A DNA stretch of 64,000 nt from Phnomibacter ginsenosidimutans. GTDB taxonomy: Bacteria > Bacteroidota > Bacteroidia > Chitinophagales > Chitinophagaceae. Positions 55,494 through 64,000 of this stretch are shown in pieces. The notes beneath the pieces were generated by a model. The model did not search any database. It had not been told where the DNA came from and worked only from the letters and a program-made list of their open reading frames with translations. Location of the stretch: contig NZ_CP046566.1 in the NCBI RefSeq assembly GCF_009740285.1, positions 2,786,501 to 2,850,500 of the forward strand, read 5' to 3'. Positions within the stretch are counted from its first letter, which is position 1. Each line of letters begins with the position of its first letter. The translations under genes were made by a program, and so were the position numbers.

Positions 55494-56951
55494 TCATGAG
55501 TCATGCCGTCTGTGCTGCATCAATTTTATTACACAATTGGCCAATGCTTCCGAGGCTGGATAAATATCATCGGTTATCATTTTCTTCCACCGAAGCTTAT
55601 CCGGAGCCAGCAAATGTGGAGCATGTATCAGCTCTTGTAATAGCGGCTGCAAATCATCTTTCTTTTGGAGTATTACCACAGCCTTCAGTCCTTCCCATGT
55701 TTTTAAATGTTCCTGCAAGTAACCTTGAGTAATATCGAAATGAGGACAGCCAGGATGATTGTATGCAAAATTGACAGCAGGTTTATTGAGGTGTGCAAAA
55801 TCGAGGTTCATGGTAGAACCTATGTTGAATAATCCATCGCAATGCAACGCCAAGTTTACCAATACCGCTCCATCTTCAGGGGTGGGAATATTGGTTTCCC
55901 AATCACGGTCTCCTTCTCTTTTCCACAAGGGCCGGGCCACTATTGCCAAACCTGAAAACTTGTTGACAACAGCCTCCAACCTTCCACTATAATCATTGGG
56001 TGATGGCCTTACTAAAACAGCACAATCGTTTGCCTCCGGCAGTTTGGATATTTCATTTAATACATCTGACAGGTACAAATGATCGGAAGGAAACGAAGGC
56101 TCATTACCAGAAAAACAAAACACATGTTTCTTGCCTTGAGTGCCAAAGAACTCATGAAACTTTTCTTCACTCCAATACAACCTTGCATCGTAATACGCAT
56201 CAAACTGAGGGGTGCCTGTTACATGAATATTGTTTGCATTGATATTGGGATATAAGAGCTGTAATTCCCGTTTCATCCAATTACTCCAAACCAACCAATC
56301 ATTCGCTTCGTAGGTCATCCTTGTTTTCGGCAGGTTGTCCCAGGAAAAAATAACGCTGCAGGTATGAATGCCCAACGTATTGGCTACACTCATAGCATAG
56401 CCTGCTTCTATGGAACGCTGGTGTGTACACAACATCATATCTGGCTTCAACTGCTGCAACAATGAAGCGTATAATTTACCGGCATCCGCATGAATCATTT
56501 TACGTCGCAACCAGGCTTCGGCCTTACCACTCAGCCATGCAGATTTTGCCAGCAACCCTGCCAGCACATTCATGCTTAGGAACAATAATTTCTTGCTGCC
56601 TTTTTGTGTACTAAAGAAAAACCAGTTGTCTGCAATGCTTTTATTGTTCAGTACTCTAGCATTCCGATGCATCCTTATGAACATACATAGCCGACGCAAC
56701 AAATCACTGCTGCGATCTTCTGCTATATCAGGCAAATACACAGCTTCGAATGTATTGGGATGTAACTCCGCTACTTGTTCAATTACTGCTGGCGCCAAAC
56801 GATGCAATAAAAAAATGCGTACACCAGCCTGATGCAAATACTTTAGCACATCGGTAAAAAGATAATTGCGAACGCCAATACCATCAGGCACTAACAGCAC
56901 CAATGTTGAAGAGGTATCATTTGTATGGTGATTCGCAGGCTGCATAGGCAT
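55494..56951 (-). CDS. Hypothetical GT-B-like protein of the nonulosonate cluster (paralogue 1)
   Basis: I do not recognise a named family for this 485 aa protein. It is a clear paralogue of the gene at 60564-61999: both have VPDGIGVRNYLF near the N-terminus, LCTHQR, FSWDNLPK, VTGTPQF, a SGNEPSFPSDH / SGNDMTSPNDH segment and NIGSTM-DFAH near the C-terminus. The pattern of two Rossmann-like halves and a late G-S-T-x-x-x-D-F motif resembles CDP-glycerol-transferase or UDP-epimerase-like GT-B proteins. It is likely a cytoplasmic glycosyltransferase using a CMP-nonulosonate (inference). It lies between asnB and neuB. Confidence 0.7.
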   Translation of the reverse strand: MPMQPANHHTNDTSSTLVLLVPDGIGVRNYLFTDVLKYLHQAGVRIFLLHRLAPAVIEQVAELHPNTFEAVYLPDIAEDRSSDLLRRLCMFIRMHRNARVLNNKSIADNWFFFSTQKGSKKLLFLSMNVLAGLLAKSAWLSGKAEAWLRRKMIHADAGKLYASLLQQLKPDMMLCTHQRSIEAGYAMSVANTLGIHTCSVIFSWDNLPKTRMTYEANDWLVWSNWMKRELQLLYPNINANNIHVTGTPQFDAYYDARLYWSEEKFHEFFGTQGKKHVFCFSGNEPSFPSDHLYLSDVLNEISKLPEANDCAVLVRPSPNDYSGRLEAVVNKFSGLAIVARPLWKREGDRDWETNIPTPEDGAVLVNLALHCDGLFNIGSTMNLDFAHLNKPAVNFAYNHPGCPHFDITQGYLQEHLKTWEGLKAVVILQKKDDLQPLLQELIHAPHLLAPDKLRWKKMITDDIYPASEALANCVIKLMQHRRHDS

Positions 56952-56954
56952 TGA

Positions 56955-58661
56955 TTACGCTTGCAAAAGCATCGCAGCATTAATCCACTGCCACACAAAA
57001 AAGCTGTTGTCCGTTTTCTCATCCAGAAAATGCTGCCAGCCTTTCTCTACCTCTTTTGCATTGAACCATCCATTATTTAATGACCCTGTGAGTGTAGCAA
57101 TATGATCATGAGCCCATGTACGCAAAGGCCCACGCAACCATTCACGTTGTGGGGTTTGTAAAGGCCGCTTTGGTGCAAGCACCAATTGCTGTTGCATAGA
57201 ACGCATGGCCAATTGACGCAAACCAAATTTCGTATTGCCATCTCTGAATTTCATATGCTTGGGCAAAGCAAATGCATAAGCCAACAAGCGATGATCCAAA
57301 AATGGCTCTCTCAACTCGGTGCTGTACAACATACTGGCCCTGTCGTTGAACCGAAGTGCTCTTGGAAATTTTGTATAAAAAATATCCCTGTACTGAAGGT
57401 TTTGCAAATCGTTGTCGAATGGCTTTTTGTATTGAGGAGCAACCGCCAAACTTGCAAAGCTGCCATCAAGTGTAGCAGGCAGTACCGGTGCAGCATTGCT
57501 ACCCTGTATGATTCCACCTCCGGATTTATAGTAGTAATCATAGCCGCCCCATGCCTCATCCATTCCTTGGCCATCAAGCAATACCAATACGCCTTCTTGT
57601 CTGGCTTGCTTAAAAATTTGGCTGTATGCTATTGTTGGAATGCCGCCATAAGGCTCGTCTTGTTGAATAGCCATTGCATGGGCCAATGCAGGTATTTCTT
57701 CAACCCGAAGTAATACAGGGTGCAGCGGCTTACGGGTATGTTCTATAAGTTGTTTTACCCAAGGCAACTCATCATATCGTTCATCATTGCAATAAAACGT
57801 ATAGGCATTTATGCTATCATTTTCAGGGTAGGCATTATGAATTGCATTGAGCAACGTGCTCGAATCTAGGCCTCCACTGATATTAAAGCCAACAGGCACA
57901 TCGGCTCTGAAGCGTAAGGCAACTGCACCATTCATTAATGCGCTGTAGTTGCTAACTATTTCGGTTTCATCTTGTGCATGTTTAATGTGCTGAACCTCCT
58001 CTTCTAACCGAAACCATTGATGCAGTTTCGGTTCATTCCCTTTTTCAAACACTGCATAATGACCAGCAGGCAAAGCATGTATGTGCTGCCAAAAAGTTTG
58101 GTTGGGCTGTCCGTACATTCCATGCGCAAAAAAGCCTGCCCACACTTCGTCATTGGTTTGCTTAGTCACACCTGCCTGCCAAATTGATTTTATTTCGCTG
58201 GCAAAAAAATACTGCCCATCTTGCTTAGCATAATAAAAGGGCTTTACTCCAAACCTGTCCCTAACTGCAATTAAAGTCTCTGTAACACTATCCCAAATGG
58301 CAAAAGCAAACATGCCTATCAACAGGGGCAGCATGTCAATGCCTTTTTTTTCATACAGGGCAAGTAGTACTTCTGTATCGCTATGTGTTTTTAGAAGTGT
58401 ATCAGTCAGGTATTGCTGCCGTAGTTCTTTGTAATTATAAATTTCTCCGTTGAATACAATGTGGAATCTGCCAGTGCTGCTATGCATGGGCTGGTTAGCT
58501 GCATCGCTTAAATCGATAATCGACAACCGGTTGTGCCCCAGCGCAATGTTTGTTCCATTCCAAATACTAGTATTGTCGGGTCCGCGATGGCGCTGTGCAT
58601 GCAACATTTGATGTAACACTTCTTTGTGCCCCTCTCCTATAATGCCTGCAATTCCACACAT
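56955..58661 (-). CDS. asnB: Asparagine synthase (glutamine-hydrolysing), AsnB type
   Basis: This 568 aa protein has the complete glutaminase domain: Met-Cys2 (MCGIAGIIG), RHRGPDN and the NGEIYNY loop. The synthetase domain has the PP-loop SGGLDSSTLL (about residue 256) and DGQGMDEAWGGY. All catalytic residues of class II amidotransferases are present. In a surface-polysaccharide locus, and with the Cys-less relative at 41231, it could amidate a sugar acid instead of making asparagine. It sits between neuA and an unknown protein. No frame break is seen. Confidence 0.93.
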   Translation of the reverse strand: MCGIAGIIGEGHKEVLHQMLHAQRHRGPDNTSIWNGTNIALGHNRLSIIDLSDAANQPMHSSTGRFHIVFNGEIYNYKELRQQYLTDTLLKTHSDTEVLLALYEKKGIDMLPLLIGMFAFAIWDSVTETLIAVRDRFGVKPFYYAKQDGQYFFASEIKSIWQAGVTKQTNDEVWAGFFAHGMYGQPNQTFWQHIHALPAGHYAVFEKGNEPKLHQWFRLEEEVQHIKHAQDETEIVSNYSALMNGAVALRFRADVPVGFNISGGLDSSTLLNAIHNAYPENDSINAYTFYCNDERYDELPWVKQLIEHTRKPLHPVLLRVEEIPALAHAMAIQQDEPYGGIPTIAYSQIFKQARQEGVLVLLDGQGMDEAWGGYDYYYKSGGGIIQGSNAAPVLPATLDGSFASLAVAPQYKKPFDNDLQNLQYRDIFYTKFPRALRFNDRASMLYSTELREPFLDHRLLAYAFALPKHMKFRDGNTKFGLRQLAMRSMQQQLVLAPKRPLQTPQREWLRGPLRTWAHDHIATLTGSLNNGWFNAKEVEKGWQHFLDEKTDNSFFVWQWINAAMLLQA

Positions 58662-58669
58662 AGCTTTAC

Positions 58670-59386
58670 CTATTTATATTCCGGATTAGCTGCCAAAAAA
58701 GAATCCAGCAATGCTACTGCCATTTGCCAATCTTCTGGTGTATCCACGTTTACCAATACTTCCTGATTAATTGGATAGCCCACTAGTTTAGGACCGTAAA
58801 AAGTATTGTGTTGCAATAATGCTGTTTTGAAAATGTATACCGAGCCGTCACGTATGTAGGTAACAGGAAGCAGTTGCCGGCGAGTGATAATTTTCTCTTC
58901 TCCGGTAGAAATATTTAAGTACCCATTTTTGTTTTCTTCGAATACCCAGTGAGGATTGTATTTCTGTGGCACTTCAGTAGTTGATACAAGTGTATCTGCA
59001 TCCAGCTCTATCAGCTTTTCAAAACAGGCATCAATAAAGCCAACTGATCTGAAAGGATTTGTTGGTTGCAAAATGGCTACATAATCAAACTCCTTTCCTA
59101 ATGATGCCAGAAAAGCAATATCATCCTGCATTACATCCAGCATTGGTGTAGCATCCAATGCCAAATGTGCAGGTCGCATTCTTGGCACTTCAATGCCATA
59201 GCTTTTAGCTATGCTGGCTATTTCGTCGTCGTCGGTAGAAACAAAGCATTCTGTGATACATGCACTATGCTGTGCAGCTAAAATTGTATAGCCAATCAAC
59301 GGCCGTTCCCCCAGCATTTTTTTGTTTTTGCCAGGTACGCCTTTGCTTCCACCTCTTGCGGGTATGTATCCGAGTACACGTTTCAT
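58670..59386 (-). CDS. neuA: CMP-nonulosonate (acylneuraminate) cytidylyltransferase
   Basis: This 238 aa protein activates the nonulosonic acid with CTP. Motifs are IPARGGSKGVPGKN (nucleotide-binding loop), VSTDDDEIASIA, LQPTNPFRS and the C-terminal VNVDTPEDW. The length and the RDGSVYIFK segment match the NeuA/LegF group. The gene overlaps neuC by one base and is followed 8 bp later by asnB. Confidence 0.94.
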   Translation of the reverse strand: MKRVLGYIPARGGSKGVPGKNKKMLGERPLIGYTILAAQHSACITECFVSTDDDEIASIAKSYGIEVPRMRPAHLALDATPMLDVMQDDIAFLASLGKEFDYVAILQPTNPFRSVGFIDACFEKLIELDADTLVSTTEVPQKYNPHWVFEENKNGYLNISTGEEKIITRRQLLPVTYIRDGSVYIFKTALLQHNTFYGPKLVGYPINQEVLVNVDTPEDWQMAVALLDSFLAANPEYK

Positions 59387-60543
59387 TAATACATAATGGT
59401 TTTATGAAATCGCAAATCAATGGTAGCTAGTATATCTGCGATTTTTTTTCCTGCATCGCCACCGCCATACACGTTGGATGGCGCAGGTCTTTCGCTATTG
59501 AGCAGTTGCTGAATAGCGGCAGTAATACTATCGGCATCGTAATTCGTATCAATTACATTATTGCCCCTGTCTCTTCTGTTTTGGCGGCTTCCTAAGTTGA
59601 TAACGGGCACACCCAAATAGGCGCATTCACGAATACCAACACTACTGTTGCCTATCAGCATTTTTGCATTCAATAACAACTTCAAAAAATCTTCCGATTC
59701 CATGTTTTTGAAGAAGTGGATATTAGCGGGCTTATGCACTTCTCGGTAATGGCGAATACCACTTGAAGTTCCATCGGCGCCGGCATCTACATTTGGCCAA
59801 AACCAAAACACAGGCAAATCAAGATTGGCAACGGCTTCCATTGTCTGTAACACATGCCTTCTGCTCTCCTGATATTCTGTAGTAACGGGATGCTGCATTA
59901 CTACCAGATACCCGTTGCTATAATCTGGGGTTGCACCTACGCCACCATATTTTTCATATACATTAAAATCAAGTGCCGCATTTTCCTTTACATGGGCCGC
60001 TAAGTCGATGGATGGGCAGCCGGTATTGAATACATAAGCAGGATCTTCTCCCAACTTAATCACTCTTTCTTTGGCAGACTCACTGGCTACAAAGTGTATA
60101 TCAGCCAACTTGGTATTGGCATGTCTTACTTTTTCATCTATGTTACCTGTAACCTCACCACCTTGTACGTGTGCCAGTGGAATATTTTGATAAGAAGCTG
60201 CGATGCTGATGGCAATGGTTTCAAACCGATCTGCAATAGCAATGACAACATCGGGTTTCAGGTTGTAAAAAACATTTGCTAACTCCATGATACCAAGGCC
60301 GGTGGTTTTAGCCATTGCAGTCGGATTTTCGCCTTCCAGTACCATGAATACTTTTTCATCAACAACAAATCCGTCTTTCTCAATAAATTCTAACGCATTG
60401 CCATATCGGCCGAGCAAGGCGCTGCCTGCCACCACCAACTGTAGTTGTAGATCTGGATGCTCCTGAATGGCTTTCAAAGCTGTTTTTATCCGGCTGTATG
60501 AAGGGCGTGCCGTGATGACGACACATATTTTTCTTTTACTCAT
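59386..60543 (-). CDS. neuC: UDP-N-acetylglucosamine 2-epimerase, hydrolysing (NeuC/LegG-type)
   Basis: This 385 aa protein has the epimerase motifs ITARPSYSRIKTAL, VIAIADRFETIAI, HVQGGEVTGNIDE, VMQHPVTTEYQ and GNSSVGIRECAYLGVP. It hydrolyses UDP-GlcNAc to ManNAc (NeuC), or the bacillosamine analogue in legionaminic acid synthesis (LegG). No bacillosamine pathway genes (PglF/E/D types) are visible in the window, which leans towards neuraminic acid, though they could be elsewhere. It overlaps neuA by one base. Confidence 0.93.
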   Translation of the reverse strand: MSKRKICVVITARPSYSRIKTALKAIQEHPDLQLQLVVAGSALLGRYGNALEFIEKDGFVVDEKVFMVLEGENPTAMAKTTGLGIMELANVFYNLKPDVVIAIADRFETIAISIAASYQNIPLAHVQGGEVTGNIDEKVRHANTKLADIHFVASESAKERVIKLGEDPAYVFNTGCPSIDLAAHVKENAALDFNVYEKYGGVGATPDYSNGYLVVMQHPVTTEYQESRRHVLQTMEAVANLDLPVFWFWPNVDAGADGTSSGIRHYREVHKPANIHFFKNMESEDFLKLLLNAKMLIGNSSVGIRECAYLGVPVINLGSRQNRRDRGNNVIDTNYDADSITAAIQQLLNSERPAPSNVYGGGDAGKKIADILATIDLRFHKTIMY

Positions 60544-60563
60544 GTTGTGATGCTGCTTTCTTG

Positions 60564-61999
60564 TTACTGGTTGTTCTTTTTGTCTGTAGCCAATTGCAAC
60601 AACAAACGGGCAATATTTTCAGACGCATTGGGTATATCGTCTGTCAGTTTTCGCTTCCATTCGTTGCGCTGTGTAGCCACTGCCTCCGGCGTGTTAAGAC
60701 CGGCTTGTATCACCCGCACAATATCGGACTTTGATTTTATCCAAAGTACAGCGTCGAGCCCATCAAGCGTACGGAAGTGTTCTAATCCGTATATAAAATC
60801 GATGTCATACCAATCTGCATTGTATGGCTTGGGATAATTGATGTAGACAGCAGGCTTATCGAAGTGTGCAAAATCGAGCCCCATTGTACTGCCAATGTTT
60901 ACCACCAAATCGCAATGCAAGCAGAGATTAGTGAGTAGTGCAACGTCTGCAAAGGTGGGCAATGAAGCAAACCCGTCTTTTTCAGATTTAGGGTTTGTCC
61001 ACAAAGGATCGATAGTGGTAAGTATACTCGCATACTTCATGGCAAAGGCATCAAACCTGCCTGACGCATCAACCGGTGCACGACGCAGGATTAAATGTGG
61101 ACGCTCCGCTTCCGGCATTTGCATGATTGCATCGGCTATATCTTCGAAGTAATAATGATCATTCGGACTAGTCATGTCATTGCCACTCAAGAGCACCAGT
61201 TTTTTATCCTTCGGCAAATTCCATTGTTCCAGAAATTCTTCTTTTGGCTGATGCAATGCTCTCTTTGCGTAACATTCAAACTGGGGTGTACCTGTGATAA
61301 TGACATCTTCCTGCGTAATGGTTGGATAGTACCATTCCATTTCTCGTTTCATATAGCTACTCCAAACAATATACTTATGAGCCTGAGGGGCAATTCTTGA
61401 TTTGGGCAAATTATCCCATGAAAAAATTGCAGTTACAAATGGTATGTCGAGTTTCTTACATACTTCGGCAAAGGTTGATGCTTGCGGAACACGTTGGTGA
61501 GTGCACAAAATCACATCCGGCTTCGTTTGCCGCAGCAATGCTTCCAATGCAGGTGCTGCTGGATTTTTTGCATATTGCTTATTCAGCAGGTTATCAATCT
61601 TATCAATCCATGCAATGTTTGTAGCTGCAAGCTTAGCCAATTGACAGATTAGTGGATAGTATATTTTCCATAAGCCCTTCTTTTTTTCAGCAGCAATAAA
61701 CTTTTCCAAATGCGATTGTTGTTTCTAACCGCACTGTTGCGCATCAACCTTGCGAATGTTGCTATGTCTCTAAGCAGCCGTTCATTTCGCTGCTCAGTAA
61801 AAGCAGGGATTTGGTGCAATTCAACCACTTTTCCATGCACTTTTTCTACTTCGTCTGTTACAAATGCAGGCAAGGAATGATACATGCCAATTGTAGCAGA
61901 AGCATTGATTGTTGAGATAAGATCTGCATATAAATAATTTCTGACCCCCACCCCATCAGGAACATAAAGAAAAATACGGCGTGACTTTGTTGTACTCAT
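60564..61999 (-). pseudogene. Hypothetical GT-B-like protein of the nonulosonate cluster (paralogue 2), frame-broken
   Basis: The frame from ATG 61999 (VPDGVGVRNYLYADL) breaks near the coding A4 run at 61702-61705. It continues in another frame to 60564 (LCTHQRVPQAS, IFSWDNLPKSRI, ITGTPQFECYAKR, NIGSTMGLDFAHFDKPAVYI). Restoring one A gives about 478 aa, matching the 485 aa paralogue at 55494. Two genes of the same family within one nonulosonate cluster may attach two nonulosonate or related residues (inference). It lies 20 bp upstream of neuC. The break is probably a sequence error. Confidence 0.72.
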
Positions 62000-62054
62000 T
62001 GTAGATAGAAATTATTGAGCCGAAGTTGTAATACGTTGAAACAACTTCCTGATC

Positions 62055-63545
62055 TTACTTATTTTTTACTGATAAGAATGAGGTGGAAATTTTGAGTTTT
62101 TCAAACAGGTATACAAATACTTTCCGGTTTAAATAAAACTGTATTCCAAACAATATTGCGAGTAGAAGGCCAAATGAAAAAGCCAATCCCATAATGCCTT
62201 CCGGTTGATAAAAATATTGCAGGGTCATTGCTGCGCAACTCAGAATTGCCAGGCTTATCAAGTTCATTTTAACATCAAGAAATAGTGAAGTTGGCGCAAT
62301 TTTCAAAAGCTTTAATCCAAGTAACGCTTTTACATACTCTGTTGCAAGCCCGGTAGCAGCAAAAGCTACCGCATACCAAATAATGCTTTTTGTAAATACC
62401 AAAACAAATAGCGACGCCAGAGCACCCAGTATTAAATTCGAATAGGTAATAAACGTAGTTTCTTTCATTTTACCTAAGGCACTTAAGATGCTAAGACAAG
62501 GAGAAACGAGTATTCTCAACACTACGTAACAACAATATATCTGAACAATTGGAATAGCGGATCTCCACACTTCACCAAACAAAAAAATCACCAATTCTTC
62601 TGCGTAAACTGCACCAATAATGGCAGGCCCACCCATAACTAATAACGATAGCTCTATTAGTTGATTAATAGCCTTACTTACACGTGGCCGGTCGTGTTGA
62701 AAGTTAGAATAATACGGGAGCATAACATGCAACTGTGAAGCCAGTATGCCCGACTGAATTTCAACCGTATAAGAATACCCAAATTGCAAGTAGCCAATAT
62801 TGGTCAATGGCATGTATGCTTTGAGTAAGATATTTCCAACCTGATTATTCAGGTAGATGCCGACACCCGAGAACCAAGAGTGTCTCGCAAACCAAAAAAC
62901 TTCTTTGCGCCAACGAACCGGAATATTGATAAGCTTGGGTTTATAACCGCCTCTTCTGGCAAGATACAGCGTATTAACCGCTCCACCTGCTACAATGCCG
63001 ATGGCCCAACCGACCAGGCCCAAGCCTGAAAAAACCAATATAACTTTAGCGGTTGCTCCTATTAAGTCGCCCAATACTTTCGACTGGGCGACCACTTTAA
63101 ACTGCATTCTTTTTTTAAATCGTATTTCATTGATTCTGCCAGGAATGGCAAAAAGATAATTCAATGAAAGTATACGCAGATAGGTATCTACCGGGCTATC
63201 GAACAATATACCCGTCAGCGCAAACGAGGCTACAATCTGAGCAGTAAATAAAATCAGATTTGAATAAAACCTGAGTGTAAATACGATGTGCTCAATCGTT
63301 TCGATATCCTCTGCCGAAGTTCTTTCCGGACCTGTAATCTTCGTTCTGTAGATATAATAGTTTTCAAACCCGATATCAATAACGATATTGAAGATGCCAA
63401 CTATAATACCCACTACTACCAGTTGACCGAATCCACTTGGTCCCAAATGCGGAGTAACTAATGCGAGTGCAACAAGGTTGATAAACTTTCCAAAAAAAGA
63501 GCCGGTAAGCACTTGTAAGGCGGCACTTGATCCGGAAACTTTCAT
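62055..63545 (-). CDS. wzx: Wzx-type oligosaccharide flippase
   Basis: This 496 aa protein has 12-14 hydrophobic segments and the polysaccharide-exporter opening LQVLTGSFFGKFINLVALAL, then LGPSGFGQLVVVGI. It has the general layout of MATE/MOP-superfamily flippases, which move the undecaprenyl-linked repeat unit to the periplasmic face. Intact. It is the first gene on the minus strand after the BY-kinase gene. Its upstream region carries a TACGTTTG element and an inverted repeat. Confidence 0.92.
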   Translation of the reverse strand: MKVSGSSAALQVLTGSFFGKFINLVALALVTPHLGPSGFGQLVVVGIIVGIFNIVIDIGFENYYIYRTKITGPERTSAEDIETIEHIVFTLRFYSNLILFTAQIVASFALTGILFDSPVDTYLRILSLNYLFAIPGRINEIRFKKRMQFKVVAQSKVLGDLIGATAKVILVFSGLGLVGWAIGIVAGGAVNTLYLARRGGYKPKLINIPVRWRKEVFWFARHSWFSGVGIYLNNQVGNILLKAYMPLTNIGYLQFGYSYTVEIQSGILASQLHVMLPYYSNFQHDRPRVSKAINQLIELSLLVMGGPAIIGAVYAEELVIFLFGEVWRSAIPIVQIYCCYVVLRILVSPCLSILSALGKMKETTFITYSNLILGALASLFVLVFTKSIIWYAVAFAATGLATEYVKALLGLKLLKIAPTSLFLDVKMNLISLAILSCAAMTLQYFYQPEGIMGLAFSFGLLLAILFGIQFYLNRKVFVYLFEKLKISTSFLSVKNK

Positions 63546-63595
63546 AGATACTCAACTGAAGATGATTCAATTTATTTCATAGCCGTGTTGGCGGT

Positions 63596-63621
63596 GTATT
63601 ACAACAAGTAATACAAACGTA
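63596..63621 (-). promoter_or_regulatory. Possible wzx promoter with a GTATTAC dyad at the start site
   Basis: On the minus strand TACGTTTG (63614-63621) matches TAnnTTTG, though no ideal -33 box is seen. The perfect inverted repeat GTATTAC-N5-GTAATAC (63596-63614) directly follows and would cover the transcription start. It could be an operator for the polysaccharide locus. Confidence 0.4.
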
Positions 63622-63678
63622 GCTAAATACAAAACGTGAACGAATTCGATGCATTTCCTGTGTAGAGCAGTGCGGCAT

Positions 63679-64000
63679 TTACAATCCAAAAATACCTAAC
63701 ACTCTTGCTATAAATCCTTTCTTCCTTTCTTCTTCCATGTAATAGCCAGAACTATTCTTACTGTTGCCGTAATGACCGTAACCATATCCGTAGCCATAGC
63801 CATAGCCGTAGCCATAACCGTAGCCATAGTTTTCGCCAGCCCCGGTTTTAATACCATTAACCACAATACCTAAGTTCTTAAACTTCTGCTCTTCATAAAT
63901 CTTTTCAATGAAGGTGAGAGTAGATCGATAGGTGTATTTATGACGAACGATAAAGAAGGTAAAGTCTGAGAATTTATCCAACAACAGCGCATCCGTAACA
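63679..64000 (-). CDS. C-terminus of a BY-type tyrosine kinase (Wzc/EpsD-like), partial
   Basis: The frame is open to the end of the window, so the N-terminal chain-length and kinase domains lie outside. Visible are VTDALLLDK and SDFTFFIVRHKYTYRS, the conserved end of the bacterial tyrosine kinase domain. They are followed by GIVVNGIK and a tail of alternating Tyr-Gly (nine YG pairs, then HYG and GYY) where autophosphorylation occurs. The protein would regulate polymer length and export with Wza/Wzx/Wzy. The Tyr-Gly tail is encoded by a tandem 6/12-bp repeat at about 63774-63830. No terminator is obvious after the stop. Confidence 0.88.
   Translation of the reverse strand, partial: VTDALLLDKFSDFTFFIVRHKYTYRSTLTFIEKIYEEQKFKNLGIVVNGIKTGAGENYGYGYGYGYGYGYGYGYGHYGNSKNSSGYYMEEERKKGFIARVLGIFGL
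63774..63830 (-). repeat. Tandem 6/12-bp repeat encoding the Tyr-Gly tail
   Basis: TATGGC/TACGGN-type hexamers encode repeated Tyr-Gly. Repeat number can vary by slippage in frame, which would change the number of phosphorylatable tyrosines. Confidence 0.8.

Overview
The window is chromosomal DNA of a Bacteroidota bacterium, most likely Chitinophagaceae-like (the family level is inference). The evidence is promoters of the TAnnTTTG (-7) type, a Sec-dependent clade II nosZ with the Bacteroidota-style nos cluster, a Bacteroidota-type RpoB, and short leaders without clear Shine-Dalgarno sequences. Most CDSs are intact, but about eleven single-base frame breaks fall inside conserved genes, mostly in short homopolymers. 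The sequence therefore probably carries consensus errors, and I annotate the affected genes as single frame-disrupted genes.

Layout. 1-8964 is a type I restriction-modification operon (hsdM, hsdS, hsdR) with a Mug-like DNA glycosylase and a PLD-type nuclease between hsdS and hsdR, and a YgjP-type metallopeptidase at the end. 8965-13590 is gene-poor. It holds three blocks of GACTAC/CCGACTT-type intergenic repeats, a coiled-coil protein, an XRE regulator with a cluster of CGTTCACA operators, a membrane-anchored winged-helix protein and a secreted Asp-box protein. 13593-17396 is rpoB, with its own promoter and terminator and with no rpoC or rplL beside it. 17727-19863 carries a DUF2256 protein, a frame-broken polytopic membrane protein and a fasciclin lipoprotein. 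19959-27490 is the nitrous oxide reduction locus (cytochrome c, nosZ, nosL fusion, nosD, nosF, nosY, truncated haemoglobin) with a divergent Crp/Fnr regulator. 27595-29705 is a BlaI/BlaR1-type pair.

29702-64000 is one large surface-polysaccharide locus, mostly on the minus strand. It runs from a BY-kinase C-terminus (window end) through a Wzx flippase, nonulosonic acid genes (neuC, neuA, neuB), two paralogous unknown proteins, UDP-GlcNAc dehydrogenase and epimerase (TviB/TviC-like, giving UDP-GalNAcA), a Wzy/WaaL-like polymerase, the sugar amidation set (WbpG, HisH, HisF), two asparagine-synthase-family proteins, many GT4 glycosyltransferases, a TupA-like ATP-grasp protein and a hexapeptide acyltransferase, to a WecA-type initiating transferase. 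Together these would build a lipid-linked, acidic, amidated, nonulosonate-containing repeat unit, flip it, polymerise it and export it under tyrosine-kinase control.

The most notable regulatory signal is a pair of promoters, one for the nos operon and one for the fasciclin gene. Each carries the palindrome TTATGATTGCARTCATAA centred exactly 33 bp upstream of a TAnnTTTG element. That is the geometry of class II activation by a Crp/Fnr protein, and such a protein is encoded next to the nos operon.
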